From the NCBI GenBank assembly GCA_022844125.1, contig JALHMI010000001.1, positions 1 through 64,000 of the forward strand: 64,000 bases of DNA, written 5' to 3'. The position numbers and the translations under genes are program-made. The notes under the pieces were generated by a model, which saw only the letters and a list, made by a program, of their open reading frames with translations, searched no databases and was not told the origin of the DNA. Of the stretch, positions 8,290 through 17,041 are shown one piece after another (position 1 is the first letter of the stretch; each line of letters opens with the position of its first letter). The DNA comes from Pirellulales bacterium. GTDB lineage: Bacteria > Planctomycetota > Planctomycetia > Pirellulales > PALSA-1355.

Positions 8290-8865
8290 ATGGACATCCG
8301 GCCCATTACGCTTACCGGACGCTTTGTTACGCTGCTTCCGCTCGGCGAAGATCACGCCGCTGCGGTTGCAGCCTGCAGTCCGCCCGAATTGTTTACCTAT
8401 CACTTTCCGCCGCCCGAGTTCACGCCGGCCGGTTTCGCGGCGCTCATTCACTGGCTGAACTCAGCGCCCGGTTACCTGCCGTTCGCGATTCGCGAGAACG
8501 CCTCGAACCAGATCATTGGTGTAACGGCGTATTTGGACATTCGCCCGGAACATCGCGGACTCGAGGTTGGCTTTACCTGGGTTGCGCCGTCGCACCAGGG
8601 CACGAAGGTAAATCCCGACTGCAAGTACTTGCTGTTCAAGCATGCCTTCGAAGCTCAGCAGGCGCTGCGAGTCCAACTCAAGACCGACCTGCGCAACATG
8701 CAGAGCCAACGGGCGATCGAGAAGCTAGGGGCGGTGCGCGAGGGTGTCTTGCGCAAACACATCATTCGCCCGGACGGCTACGTGCGCGACAGCGTGATGT
8801 ACAGCGTCACGTGCGATGAGTGGCCGGATGTGCGCGAGCGACTCGAACGTCGACTCGCCACGTAG
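8290..8865 (+). CDS. GNAT family N-acetyltransferase (RimJ/RimL-like)
   Basis: A 191-residue acetyltransferase. It opens with ITLTGRFVTLLPLGEDH, typical of RimJ/RimL-type GNATs, and ends with NMQSQRAIEKLGAVREGVLRKH, the conserved acetyl-CoA-proximal segment of that subgroup. HRGLEVGFTWVAPSHQGTKVN lacks the clear R/QxxGxG/A motif, as is common in this branch. The frame is open to 8236, but ATG 8290 matches the family N-terminus. The substrate, protein N-terminus or small amine, cannot be told. Confidence 0.85.
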   Translation: MDIRPITLTGRFVTLLPLGEDHAAAVAACSPPELFTYHFPPPEFTPAGFAALIHWLNSAPGYLPFAIRENASNQIIGVTAYLDIRPEHRGLEVGFTWVAPSHQGTKVNPDCKYLLFKHAFEAQQALRVQLKTDLRNMQSQRAIEKLGAVREGVLRKHIIRPDGYVRDSVMYSVTCDEWPDVRERLERRLAT

Positions 8866-8884
8866 CTCTTCCAACAGTCGAACC

Positions 8885-9670
8885 TTAGGACTTCTTCTTG
8901 CCTGGTCCAACAAGTTCGATCAGCACTCCGCTGGGGTCGAGCACGAACGCAATCATGCCGGAACCGAAGTTCGTCGGCTCCATCGTGAACTTCACGTCCT
9001 GCGATTTGAGCCGCGACGACTCGGCTTCCAAATCCTTGAACCCCCAACTGATGTGATCGATCGAGCGGCCCTTGGTAGCTGCGGGCGCTGCGTCGACCTT
9101 CTTTACCAGTAACCACACATCGCCGTAGCGAACGCCCGCGACCTCGCCGAAGCGGCTCACTTCGCCGCCGAAGGCTGCCGTGTACCAGGCCAGCGTCTTG
9201 TCCGGATCGACCGCTGCCAGGTGCACGTGATGGAAGCCTTCGACGGTTGGATCCTCAAGGATCTCGATCAGCGTCCCCCAGGGATCCTTGGCGTACGCAT
9301 AGCGAATCGAGCCTTCTTTTTCGATGCCTGAAAGGACCTCGACGCCCGCTTCTTTAAGCTGCTTTAGCTTCGCTTCAAGATCCTTTACCGAGAAACCGAT
9401 GTGGTCGACGACGCTGCCTTTGCTCCCCTCAAAGCCCGGCTTGGCTTTGAAGTAGATGAACACCACGTCGCCGAAGTCGGTCGTCTGAAAGATCCCTGAC
9501 TTCTTGGCTTCGCCTCCCCAGTTGTCGGCATACCACTTTGCAGCGGCGATCGGATCGGTGGAGTTGAGATGCACATGGTGAAACCGCGACTCCACCGCCG
9601 GGGCCGTTGAAGGCGCGAAAAGACAAGTCGCCATCAACAACAATAAGGTAAGCCGGCGAGGACAAATCAT
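8885..9670 (-). CDS. Secreted two-domain VOC (glyoxalase/dioxygenase fold) protein
   Basis: A 261-residue protein with a signal peptide (residues 1-25) and two vicinal-oxygen-chelate domains: one from FHHVHLNSTDP to LIEILEDP (about 30-140) and one from FHHVHLAAVDP to LIELVGPG (about 145-257). Each carries a candidate metal-binding His near its start and a Glu in the last strand (LIEIL, LIELV), so both metal sites may be intact. The internal duplication is the normal VOC architecture. TGGAG upstream supports the start. Convergent with the GNAT gene. Substrate unknown. Confidence 0.85.
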   Translation of the reverse strand: MICPRRLTLLLLMATCLFAPSTAPAVESRFHHVHLNSTDPIAAAKWYADNWGGEAKKSGIFQTTDFGDVVFIYFKAKPGFEGSKGSVVDHIGFSVKDLEAKLKQLKEAGVEVLSGIEKEGSIRYAYAKDPWGTLIEILEDPTVEGFHHVHLAAVDPDKTLAWYTAAFGGEVSRFGEVAGVRYGDVWLLVKKVDAAPAATKGRSIDHISWGFKDLEAESSRLKSQDVKFTMEPTNFGSGMIAFVLDPSGVLIELVGPGKKKS

Positions 9671-9727
9671 GACTGCAACTCCAGGTGGAAGTCGACGGTG
9701 GTCGTGAAAGAACTGATTGCCGAAAGT

Positions 9728-10315
9728 TTAACGCATGGCAGCCGTCTCGTCAGTGCCGGGCGAGCCGGATAATTCACTCGACAGGATGTTAAGTTTCTCG
9801 GTCAGCCACTCCCGCAGATTCTGGGAGCCGACGTGCACAAATCTGACCTTGCCCTGGCGGTCAATCAGTACGGTCTGAGGAATCCCATCGGCGCCGTACG
9901 CCTTGGAAATCAGCCCCTCGGGATCCATTACGACTGTCAGTTCCAGACCCGATTGCTCAACAAAGTCCTTCACCTCCTCAGGCTGTTCCGCGCAATTCAC
10001 GGCAAACAGCCGGACGCCTCGGTCGCTAAACTCGTTGGTGACTTCGCTCAGCGTGGGCATCGAAGCCACGCAGGGACCGCACCAGGTTGCCCAGAAGTCG
10101 AGCACGACAACATCCTTGCCGAGGTGCTGGCTAAGCTCAAATGGCGCACCATCCAAGAAGTTGGTGTTGAAGAGCGGAGCAGGCTTACCAACCAGCGCGT
10201 GCTCAGGTTCGGCCCCTGGCTGAGACTCAGAAGCCGGACGGCAGCCGCTGGCGGTGACTAGCACGCCTCCCAGTAGGACGATAAGAACAAGCACGGTCAC
10301 AGCAGAGCGGGACAT
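9728..10315 (-). CDS. TlpA-like thioredoxin lipoprotein
   Basis: A 195-residue envelope thiol-disulfide oxidoreductase. The N-terminus has a transmembrane or signal segment ending in a lipobox-like TASGC, then a Ser/Pro-rich linker and a thioredoxin fold with the active site WCGPC within DFWATWCGPCVASMPTL, and the cis-Pro region GIPQTVLIDRQG. I chose ATG 10315 because GGAGAG lies just upstream; the frame is open to 10351. TlpA/ResA-type proteins usually reduce disulfides in cytochrome c maturation or other envelope substrates; the partner is not visible here. Confidence 0.88.
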   Translation of the reverse strand: MSRSAVTVLVLIVLLGGVLVTASGCRPASESQPGAEPEHALVGKPAPLFNTNFLDGAPFELSQHLGKDVVVLDFWATWCGPCVASMPTLSEVTNEFSDRGVRLFAVNCAEQPEEVKDFVEQSGLELTVVMDPEGLISKAYGADGIPQTVLIDRQGKVRFVHVGSQNLREWLTEKLNILSSELSGSPGTDETAAMR

Positions 10316-10489
10316 GGGAGCTCTCCAGAAGGTTTGAAGGACGACGCCCACCAGCCATCAGACCCGATGCGACGCCGCGCGAGCAAGCCCAAGATGTGCC
10401 CTGAGGCGTAGCTGCTTTCCGCTTCCCGTGCGCAGCCCGAATGGCTGATTCACGCGGGGCCTTCAGGCTTGAGCGCAGGCTGCCCCGCC

Positions 10490-10846
10490 TCAGCGTTGTG
10501 CTGGAGCCTGATAGTAGTGCGAGTAGTTCATAAAGAACGTCACATGTCCCGTCGCCGACGAGTTATAACCGCCCCCGCCAGCTCGCTGCGAAGTGACCTG
10601 CTGCTGAAGGCGGTTCAGCTCACTTCCTTGGCGGTTGATCGCGTTACCCTGTTGGACGAGCGGGCGGACCAGCGACTGGTAGTTGGTCGCGCCAAACTGA
10701 TTGCTGTTCAGCAGATTGAGATAGGGGCTCACCGTCGGACCGACCGGATTATCCGAAGTACCGCGATAACTCTGCGCTTCCGCCAGCCGGGATCCGGCCG
10801 CGAAGCAGGCAAGCACCAACAGTGAGAACAGCAATCGGCGAATCAT
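10490..10846 (-). CDS. Small secreted protein, unknown
   Basis: A 118-residue protein with a clear signal peptide (MIRRLLFSLLVLACFAAGSR, cleavage near AEA-Q). The mature part is Asn/Gln/Ser-rich: a conserved-looking NPVGPTVSPYLNLLN, then NRQGSELNRLQQQVTSQ, which may be a short coiled coil, and a Tyr-rich end. GGGAG upstream of the ATG supports the start. The style is common in Planctomycetes, but I cannot give a function. Confidence 0.7.
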   Translation of the reverse strand: MIRRLLFSLLVLACFAAGSRLAEAQSYRGTSDNPVGPTVSPYLNLLNSNQFGATNYQSLVRPLVQQGNAINRQGSELNRLQQQVTSQRAGGGGYNSSATGHVTFFMNYSHYYQAPAQR

Positions 10847-11002
10847 GGCAGAGGCTCCCTTAACGGTTGAATTCGACCGAATCCGGACGACTCTATTGTA
10901 CGATACCTATGCGGCGCGGCAAACCGGCGCGATCGTGTTGCCTTTGCGGCCTGGCCCGCTCGGGTCGTGCCGGCCGGGCAAGCTGAGCAGGCCCAGAATA
11001 GC

Positions 11003-11752
11003 TCAGGTCGCCCCCGCCACCGGCAGATTCAAGAGAAGCGAAGTCAGTTCCCCTAAAAAGGTTCCGATCACACCGACATATAGAATGCCAGTCGCGCTTT
11101 GAGTGTTGGGGATCTTCAGCGTCTTGTAGGTCATCACCGCCAGGACCAAGGGACCGACGATTCCGGACAGCCAGCGAAGCGCAATGAACAGAAGTTGCCC
11201 CGAACTGGGGGTCAACTGGGCAAAGTAATTCGCCAGGATGCCGGCCTCGACCAGTCCCCGAATCGCGGCGGCGCCGCCCATCATCACCACCAGACGCTCG
11301 AGCGGCGCTATCGCCATGGTGGGCGAGTTCAAATACCAATGCCCCAGAAACATCGCCGCCATCGTGATCCCTAGCAGCAGTCCGCTGGAGAGCACATCAG
11401 CGGCCATCAACATGCCGCGCAAAAGCGTATCGACATGCTGCCAGTTCGTGGCTGCCCAGGCGCCCCACAAGCAAACGGCCGAAAGGATCGCCAGCACGGC
11501 GATGCCCGCACGCGGTTTCTCATACAGCCAAAGCACGGCGCCTGCATAGCTGAGCACGGCCGCGACGCTTGCCGGTGCGACCTGAAATTGTCCGCTGGTG
11601 ATCGCCACCATCGCCGCCAGGACGTTCAAGCCCAACAGCACGTACAGGTGATTGCGATAGTAACCGCTGGTGACGGCGCGCGGCGAAGTCAGCGCCATGC
11701 CAAGCGCGAGACCGAACGAGAGCCGAAAGATAAACTGCGTCAGAATCGCCAC
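11003..11752 (-). CDS. Integral membrane protein, unknown
   Basis: A 249-residue protein made almost entirely of hydrophobic helices, about seven or eight transmembrane segments. Conserved-looking polar spots inside the membrane region are GHWYLNSPT (about residue 137) and RLVVMMGGAAAIRGLVEAG; the GHWYL motif is seen in conserved uncharacterised membrane proteins. The start codon is GTG. It lies upstream of no obvious partner; folE follows on the same strand in the upstream direction. No transport or enzyme family is recognised. Confidence 0.7.
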   Translation of the reverse strand: MAILTQFIFRLSFGLALGMALTSPRAVTSGYYRNHLYVLLGLNVLAAMVAITSGQFQVAPASVAAVLSYAGAVLWLYEKPRAGIAVLAILSAVCLWGAWAATNWQHVDTLLRGMLMAADVLSSGLLLGITMAAMFLGHWYLNSPTMAIAPLERLVVMMGGAAAIRGLVEAGILANYFAQLTPSSGQLLFIALRWLSGIVGPLVLAVMTYKTLKIPNTQSATGILYVGVIGTFLGELTSLLLNLPVAGAT

Positions 11753-11841
11753 GAACGACTACACCCCTCAAGTCCCGCGAAGGAACCGCAAAAGAAGATC
11801 TTCGTTGAAGGGGCCGCCGATGGAAAGGGGGCAACCAGCAC

Positions 11842-12516
11842 CTACGGCCGCCGGCCGCCGTAGATCAGGTTCATCATTTCGGAACGACTCGACAAATTCG
11901 AACGGAATATGCCTTTCATCGCCGAGGTGACGCACAGGCTGCCCGGCTTGCGGATGCCGCGAATCGTCATGCAGGTGTGCGTAGCTTCGATAATCACCGC
12001 CACGCCCTTGGCTTCGAGTTCCTCGAGAAGCAGGTTGGCGATCGTCTCGGTCATCCGTTCCTGCACCTGGGGACGGCGGGCGACGACTTCAACCACGCGG
12101 GCAAGTTTGCTGAGCCCGATGACGCGGCCGTTGGGCATGTAGCCGATATGCGCCAGCCCCATGAACGGCAGCATGTGATGCTCACACATGCTGTTGAAGC
12201 TGATATCGCGCACCAGCACGACTTCGTCGTATTGCTCGGTGAAAAATTTCTGCAAGTGAATGCGAGGATCTTCGTGCAGGCCGCTGAACATCTCGGCATA
12301 CATCCGCGCTACTCGAGCCGGCGTTTCCTTGAGGCCTTCTCGGTCGGGGTTCTCTCCAACGGCCGAAAGAATCTCCCGCACGGCGCGTTCAATCCGCGCT
12401 TCGTCAACAAAATTCTTCACATTCGAGGTGGGCAACGGATCCTGCTCCCCCGCGAGGCTGCCCAGGTCAGTTGCAGAGGAGGAAGTCGCGCGATTATTGG
12501 CGGCAGGTTGCATCAC
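11842..12516 (-). CDS. folE: GTP cyclohydrolase I
   Basis: A 224-residue enzyme converting GTP to 7,8-dihydroneopterin triphosphate, the first step of folate (and tetrahydrobiopterin or queuosine) synthesis. Signatures are SMCEHHMLPFMGLAHIGY (a zinc-ligand Cys followed by catalytic His), VIGLSKLARVVEVVARRPQ, and HTCMTIRGIRKPG with the second zinc Cys. Start is GTG at 12516 or the adjacent ATG at 12513. The N-terminal 35 residues are a low-complexity extension. The folate-pathway partner folP is at 35.4 kb, not in this operon. Confidence 0.96.
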   Translation of the reverse strand: MMQPAANNRATSSSATDLGSLAGEQDPLPTSNVKNFVDEARIERAVREILSAVGENPDREGLKETPARVARMYAEMFSGLHEDPRIHLQKFFTEQYDEVVLVRDISFNSMCEHHMLPFMGLAHIGYMPNGRVIGLSKLARVVEVVARRPQVQERMTETIANLLLEELEAKGVAVIIEATHTCMTIRGIRKPGSLCVTSAMKGIFRSNLSSRSEMMNLIYGGRRP

Positions 12517-12571
12517 TCGATCTTAAGAATGGCCGCCCACGGAGACAAGCCGCGATTGTGCGCACGGCCCG

Positions 12572-13282
12572 TCAATTGTCGCTGAAACCCGGCGGAAATG
12601 CCCCCGCGCCCACCGCGGATGGCTCGCCCTTTGTCTGATCCAGGTGAGAAATCAGCGCCGTGGCCCGGCGGTCAACACACGCCTCGCTGAGCAGCTTCTG
12701 CTTGAGCGGCAAGCCCAGATCGAGCGCATAACTGATCACATCGGTCAGCGTTCCCAGCGTCACGTTCTCCAGCGACAACTGGCTGAACAGTTCCTCGGCG
12801 TCTTTCAAGTTGGGCATCAGACGCTGAAACGTGTCGAGCAGCTTCGTGTGCAACGCCACACGCAGCGTTTCCGTCTCGGGTGGATAGCAGTCGGCCAGCA
12901 GTTCCACCTCAGCCTCGCGAAAGGAGCGATCCGGCGGAAGTTCACGCACGATCTTCACCCGCTGGATGCCCAACAGCAACAAGTTGTAACTCGAGCTGCC
13001 TTGAGCCTGCCAGGTAATGACGCGCCCCAGACAGGCCACCGGTGCGATCGGCGGCCGGCCTTCGTAGTCGCTCTCCCAGCCGGGCTGGAGCAGCGACATC
13101 GCGATTAAACGATCATCTTCGACCGAATCCAGAAACATCTCCACATAACGCCGCTCGAAAACATGCAGCGGCTGGATCACGTGTGGAAACAGCACGAGGT
13201 TCGGCAGCGGAAACAGCCGAGCCCGCCCGGAGAAATGTTCAGGCACGAAAGTCAGATCGTCTTCCGAGGGAGACATGGCCAT
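12572..13282 (-). CDS. Lon N-terminal (substrate-binding) domain protein
   Basis: A 236-residue stand-alone LON-N domain protein, without the AAA+ or protease parts of Lon. The signature ARLFPLPNLVLFPHVIQPLHVFERRYVEMF is characteristic (residues about 21-50), followed by VACLGRVITW and a helical C-terminal half (LHTKLLDTFQRLM onward). Such short proteins are widespread and are proposed to bind unfolded protein, but their role is not established. Start at 13282; an ATG two codons later is equally possible. Confidence 0.88.
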   Translation of the reverse strand: MAMSPSEDDLTFVPEHFSGRARLFPLPNLVLFPHVIQPLHVFERRYVEMFLDSVEDDRLIAMSLLQPGWESDYEGRPPIAPVACLGRVITWQAQGSSSYNLLLLGIQRVKIVRELPPDRSFREAEVELLADCYPPETETLRVALHTKLLDTFQRLMPNLKDAEELFSQLSLENVTLGTLTDVISYALDLGLPLKQKLLSEACVDRRATALISHLDQTKGEPSAVGAGAFPPGFSDN

Positions 13283-13350
13283 TCCACGTTACGCTGACGC
13301 TTGATCGGGTCGCCCGGTAACCGGTAATCAGACGATGGGCATAGATACAG

Positions 13351-13743
13351 CTAGGCCGGCGGAGGGTTCAAATGGATCTCTGGAATCAAGTCCGGCACGA
13401 TCTCGATGCTGGGGAATTCTTCCTGACTGGCAAGTACTTCGCTAAAGCACTGCTGGAATTCTTGCAGGAACTTTTCCAGGTCAAGACCTATGTGCTGTGG
13501 CCGGTACGGTTCCAAGTAGCTGCGGGTGCTGTGGTACAATTTTCGCGCGCCGCGGATATTGCCATTACCAAAATGATGCAGGGCAACGGCCGCTTGAATC
13601 AGCCCCTGATAAAACTTGCGCGAAGGCCCCTGATAATCCGACCAAAGCTCTTCCCAGACCTCGTGACTCTCGAAAAAGTCGCAGGCGTTGAAGTATTCGA
13701 TGCCCCGCAAGTACAGCGGAGAGTAGTCGTCGGGGTCGGACAT
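13351..13743 (-). CDS. DUF309 domain protein
   Basis: A 130-residue helical protein of the DUF309 family. The signature YLRGIEYFNACDFFESHEVWEELW (about residues 10-33) with YQGLIQAAVALHHFGNGNIRGARKLY is the family core; the paired His/Glu residues may bind metal. I chose ATG 13743, with GGA nine bases upstream; ATG 13752 is an alternative and the frame opens at 13830. Function unknown. Same strand as, and just downstream of, rhamnulokinase. Confidence 0.85.
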   Translation of the reverse strand: MSDPDDYSPLYLRGIEYFNACDFFESHEVWEELWSDYQGPSRKFYQGLIQAAVALHHFGNGNIRGARKLYHSTRSYLEPYRPQHIGLDLEKFLQEFQQCFSEVLASQEEFPSIEIVPDLIPEIHLNPPPA

Positions 13744-13846
13744 CGGGTTCATTCCGCTGGGAGAGCTCAACCGGCACGGCGACTCGCCCAGCCACCGCGG
13801 ATTATAGGATGCCGGGCCCAGTAAGGCCAATCGGCGCGAAGGCCGC

Positions 13847-15340
13847 TTACTTCCGCGTTAGCTGGTGAAATCGGCCAAACGCCTCGTCCCAGGCGGCCGT
13901 ATCGCGCGGCTCGTATCGATCGGGAGGAAAACTCGCGGCGACGACTTTTCGGGCCTCGGCGATGGAAGACAGTTGGCCATCGGCAATCGCCTGGACCATA
14001 ACGTTGCCGATCGCGGTTGCCTCGACCGGGCCGGCCAGCACCAGCCGCTGGCAGGCATCGGCCGTCGCCTGGCAGAGTTCGCGGTTCTGTGTGCCTCCGC
14101 CGACGATGTGAATCGTTTCGATTCGGCCGCCGGTCAGCTCATCAAGCCACAATAGAACCTGCCGATAGCGCAGTGCAAGGCTCTCGAGCGCGCAGCGAAT
14201 CACCGCCCCTTCGCTTTCCGGAACGACCTGCCCGGTGCGGCGACAATAGTCGCGAATTGCCTGCGGCATGTCCTGCGGTGCGAGGAAGGCCGAATCATCA
14301 GGATCGATCAGCGAAACGAGCCGGGGACTTTTCGCAGACATGCGCGTCAAATCGTCCCAGCTCAGATTCTTGCCTTCCTGGTTCCAGATTCTCCGGCATT
14401 CCTGGACCAGCCATAGTCCGGCGATGTTCTTCAGCAGTCTCGTGGTGCCGCTGATGCCCCCTTCGTTCGTAAAGTTAAGCGCCTGGCACTTGTCATTGAT
14501 CACCGGCTCGGGGACTTCCGCGCCCATCAGCGACCAGGTGCCGCTGCTGATGTAGCACCAGGTTGGCTGCACGCTTGGTGGACTGGCCGCCGGCACCGCG
14601 GCCACGGCACTTGCCGTGTCGTGCGTGCCCGGCAGCACGACCTGCACACCGGCCAGTCCTGACTGTTCAGCGACTTCGCGCAGCAGCGGACCAAGCTTCG
14701 TGCCCGGCGATGAGAGCGGTCCCAAAATGTGCGCGGGTAAATCGAACTGAGTGAGCAATTCGCTCGACCATTGCCGCGCCTGCGGGTCATAGAATTGCGT
14801 CGTGGTCGCGTTCGTCATCTCATTCGAGCGTACGCCGGTGAGCAACCAATGAAACAGGTCCGGCATCATCAGCAGCGATTCGGCCACATCCAAGAGCGGC
14901 GAACCGACGCGACGCATCGCCCATAATTGATACAGCGTATTGAACTGCATGAACTGCAAACCCGTTCGGGCGAAGATCTCTTTCCGCGGTACCAGCTTGA
15001 AGGCCTCTTCCATCAACCCATCCGTCCGGCTGTCGCGATAGGCGACCGGATTGCCGAGTAACTCTCCGCCACGTCCGAGGAGACCGAAATCGACTCCCCA
15101 GGTGTCGACGCCGACGCTGGCGATCTCGCCGAGTTTGGCCTGTGAGGCTGCCCGCAGGCCGCGACAGATGTCCTGCCATTGGGCCAGCAGGTTCCAATAG
15201 AGGTGGCCCGCCGCTCGGATCGGGCCATTTTCGAACCGGTAAATCTCGCTAAGCGATAGCGCTTGGCCGTTGAAACTGCCTGCGACGTGCCTGCCGCCGG
15301 AAGCGCCGATGTCGATCGCCAGATAGGTACGCTGGGCCAT
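13847..15340 (-). CDS. rhaB: Rhamnulokinase (FGGY carbohydrate kinase)
   Basis: A 497-residue FGGY-family sugar kinase that phosphorylates L-rhamnulose by the closest resemblance. The N-terminal ATPase fold has YLAIDIGASGGR (phosphate loop) and GVDTWGVDFGLL with the catalytic-region Asp; the second domain has SSGTWSLMG and IHIVGGGTQNRELCQATAD (adenosine motif). FRFENGP near residue 37 and the TQFYDP segment fit RhaB rather than xylulokinase. No rhaA, rhaD or regulator lies nearby, so the gene may be isolated from its pathway. ATG 15340 is preferred to 15346. Confidence 0.9.
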   Translation of the reverse strand: MAQRTYLAIDIGASGGRHVAGSFNGQALSLSEIYRFENGPIRAAGHLYWNLLAQWQDICRGLRAASQAKLGEIASVGVDTWGVDFGLLGRGGELLGNPVAYRDSRTDGLMEEAFKLVPRKEIFARTGLQFMQFNTLYQLWAMRRVGSPLLDVAESLLMMPDLFHWLLTGVRSNEMTNATTTQFYDPQARQWSSELLTQFDLPAHILGPLSSPGTKLGPLLREVAEQSGLAGVQVVLPGTHDTASAVAAVPAASPPSVQPTWCYISSGTWSLMGAEVPEPVINDKCQALNFTNEGGISGTTRLLKNIAGLWLVQECRRIWNQEGKNLSWDDLTRMSAKSPRLVSLIDPDDSAFLAPQDMPQAIRDYCRRTGQVVPESEGAVIRCALESLALRYRQVLLWLDELTGGRIETIHIVGGGTQNRELCQATADACQRLVLAGPVEATAIGNVMVQAIADGQLSSIAEARKVVAASFPPDRYEPRDTAAWDEAFGRFHQLTRK

Positions 15341-15541
15341 GAACAATCCGTTTGCGAAGTTGCGCGAGGGATGGGGAGAGCGTTCGCCGCCGCCGTAAAA
15401 TGCCCAGAATGGCGCGCTAGCTGGCAGGCGTCAAGTCTCTAGGAAGTAACGACTTGTGGATCCATTGCCAGGCCTTCAGCCAGGGCTGTTCAGACCGCCA
15501 GAATCGCTACAGGTTGAAGAATCATACTGGAAACCGCCGAT

Positions 15542-15554
15542 ACCATACTATGGT
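15542..15554. promoter_or_regulatory. Palindrome upstream of cysH promoter, candidate operator
   Basis: ACCATA-C-TATGGT, a perfect 6-bp inverted repeat with one central base, lies seven bases before the -35 hexamer of the cysH promoter. Position and symmetry fit a binding site for a dimeric regulator, plausibly the Rrf2 protein encoded downstream. That link is inference. Confidence 0.45.
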
Positions 15555-15561
15555 GCCTTAG

Positions 15562-15590
15562 TTGACTTTGATTACTAACATAAGTATCAT
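15562..15590 (+). promoter_or_regulatory. Sigma-70-type promoter of cysH
   Basis: TTGACT at 15562-15567 and TATCAT at 15585-15590 each match the consensus at five of six positions and are exactly 17 bases apart. Transcription would start near 15597, about 20 bases before the first cysH ATG. Confidence 0.6.
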
Positions 15591-15616
15591 TCCCTCCAAG
15601 TTGGCACTTCCATCGC

Positions 15617-16453
15617 ATGGCAACTGTAATTTCGCTGACCATGACCCCGCCTGTCGTGACACCTGAGCAACCATTCGTCATCATGTCGCAACCGGTTAGG
15701 CCGACGGGACCTGTGACAGGGCCCGATGGCGGCAGTCACAACGGGCTGGAGCCGACGCCGGAGCTGTTGGCCGAGCTGGCCGAACACAGCCGCAGACTGG
15801 AATCCGCCACACCGCAGGAAATCATTGCCTGGGCGGTCGAGAATTACGCTCCCAAGCTGACCATGGCCACGGCCTTCGGGCCCGAGGGCTGTGTGATCAT
15901 GCACATGCTGGCGGCCATCGATCCCAGCACGTATGTCTTCAACCTCGACACCGGCTACCAGTTCAAGGAGACCTTGGACCTGGCTGACCGGATCGAGAAG
16001 CGCTATGGCCTGAAGATCGACTTTAAGCGGGCGGATACGACCGTTGAGCAGTACGAAGCCCTGCACGGCGGACCGCTATACAAAACCAACTCCGATCAGT
16101 GCTGCTTCGACCGCAAGGTGAAAGTCCTCCGGCAATCGGTCCTGGGCTGGCAAGCCTGGATGAGCGGCATCCGCCGCGACCAGGGAACCGGCGATCGGGC
16201 CGGCATACCGATCGTGGGCTGGGACAAGAAGTTCGCCCTGGTGAAGATCAGCCCCTTGGCCAATTGGACCAAGAAAGACGTCTGGAAGCTGATCACCGAG
16301 GAAAACGTTCCGTATAATCCGCTGCACGATCAAGGCTACACAAGCATCGGCTGCTGGCCATGCACGCGGGCCGTGATGTTTGGCGAAGACGAGCGGGCAG
16401 GCCGCTGGAGCGGATCGGCCAAAAAGGAATGCGGTCTGCACACCTCCGACTAG
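15617..16453 (+). CDS. cysH: Adenylyl-sulfate (APS/PAPS) reductase
   Basis: A 278-residue reductase turning activated sulfate into sulfite in assimilation. The core of the PP-loop fold (AFGPEGCVIMHML) is followed by the iron-sulfur Cys pairs CC at 162-163 and CxxC at 246-249 (GCWPCTR), and by the catalytic Cys272 in KKECGLH. The CC...CxxC set marks the 4Fe-4S type that usually accepts APS directly, which fits the absence of an APS kinase gene here. The first 45 residues are extra; starts at 15617, 15641 or 15683 are all possible and none has a good ribosome-binding site. Followed after 56 bases by the Rrf2 regulator. Confidence 0.94.
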   Translation: MATVISLTMTPPVVTPEQPFVIMSQPVRPTGPVTGPDGGSHNGLEPTPELLAELAEHSRRLESATPQEIIAWAVENYAPKLTMATAFGPEGCVIMHMLAAIDPSTYVFNLDTGYQFKETLDLADRIEKRYGLKIDFKRADTTVEQYEALHGGPLYKTNSDQCCFDRKVKVLRQSVLGWQAWMSGIRRDQGTGDRAGIPIVGWDKKFALVKISPLANWTKKDVWKLITEENVPYNPLHDQGYTSIGCWPCTRAVMFGEDERAGRWSGSAKKECGLHTSD

Positions 16454-16509
16454 CGATAGTCGGCACACCCTACCGCGGCCCCGCTCTCGATGCGGAATAG
16501 GGAAAGCGC

Positions 16510-16935
16510 ATGAAGGTCTCGGCGAAAACGGAATACGCTTGCCTGGCCATGCTCGAGCTGGCCGCTCACTACGGTTCGAACGAACCGGTGCGCATCCGCA
16601 CAATCGCCGACGAGCACGGGATTCCTTCGCGTTTCCTGGTACAGATTCTCTTGCAGCTCAAGGGCGCCGGCTACGTGGCCAGCACGCGCGGCGCCAGCGG
16701 CGGCTATCAGCTCGTCAAACCGCCGGACGAAGTCTCGCTCGGCGAAGTCATGACCGTCATCGAAGGCCAGGACGCCGAAGTGAGCAACACCTCATCGAAC
16801 AGTCCGACTGCCCGGGTACTCAAAGAAACCTGGCGCGAAGTAGCGCAGGTCGAGTACGACACGCTCCGCTCAATCACCTTTGCCGAGCTTGTCGGACGCA
16901 TTCACCGGCAAAGCGAGAATATGTTCTATATCTAG
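16510..16935 (+). CDS. Rrf2 family transcriptional regulator
   Basis: A 141-residue winged-helix regulator. MKVSAKTEYACLAMLELA and RIRTIADEHGIPSRFLVQILLQLKGAGYVASTRGASGGYQL are the family hallmarks (recognition helix and wing). Unlike IscR or NsrR, it has no cysteines in the C-terminal half (only Cys11), so it should not bind an iron-sulfur cluster and is closer in type to CymR, which senses sulfur status through cysteine synthase. Sitting behind cysH and before a shared terminator, it probably controls sulfate assimilation, including itself. GGGAAAG upstream supports the start. Confidence 0.9.
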   Translation: MKVSAKTEYACLAMLELAAHYGSNEPVRIRTIADEHGIPSRFLVQILLQLKGAGYVASTRGASGGYQLVKPPDEVSLGEVMTVIEGQDAEVSNTSSNSPTARVLKETWREVAQVEYDTLRSITFAELVGRIHRQSENMFYI

Positions 16936-16981
16936 GGCGATAGCCGGTCTGTTGATCGTGCTTCGCGCGATGAGCGCAAAA

Positions 16982-17011
16982 AAAGCCCAGGGAACGGCTT
17001 CCCTGGGCTTT
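16982..17011. terminator. Bidirectional terminator between rrf2 and sat
   Basis: A perfect 13-bp stem (AAAGCCCAGGGAA / TTCCCTGGGCTTT) around a CGGC loop, with an A-run on the left and T-rich ends, lies between the convergent rrf2 and sat genes and would terminate both. Confidence 0.9.
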
Positions 17012-17041
17012 CGATTTGAATTCTCAGTTCAGCAACGCAAT

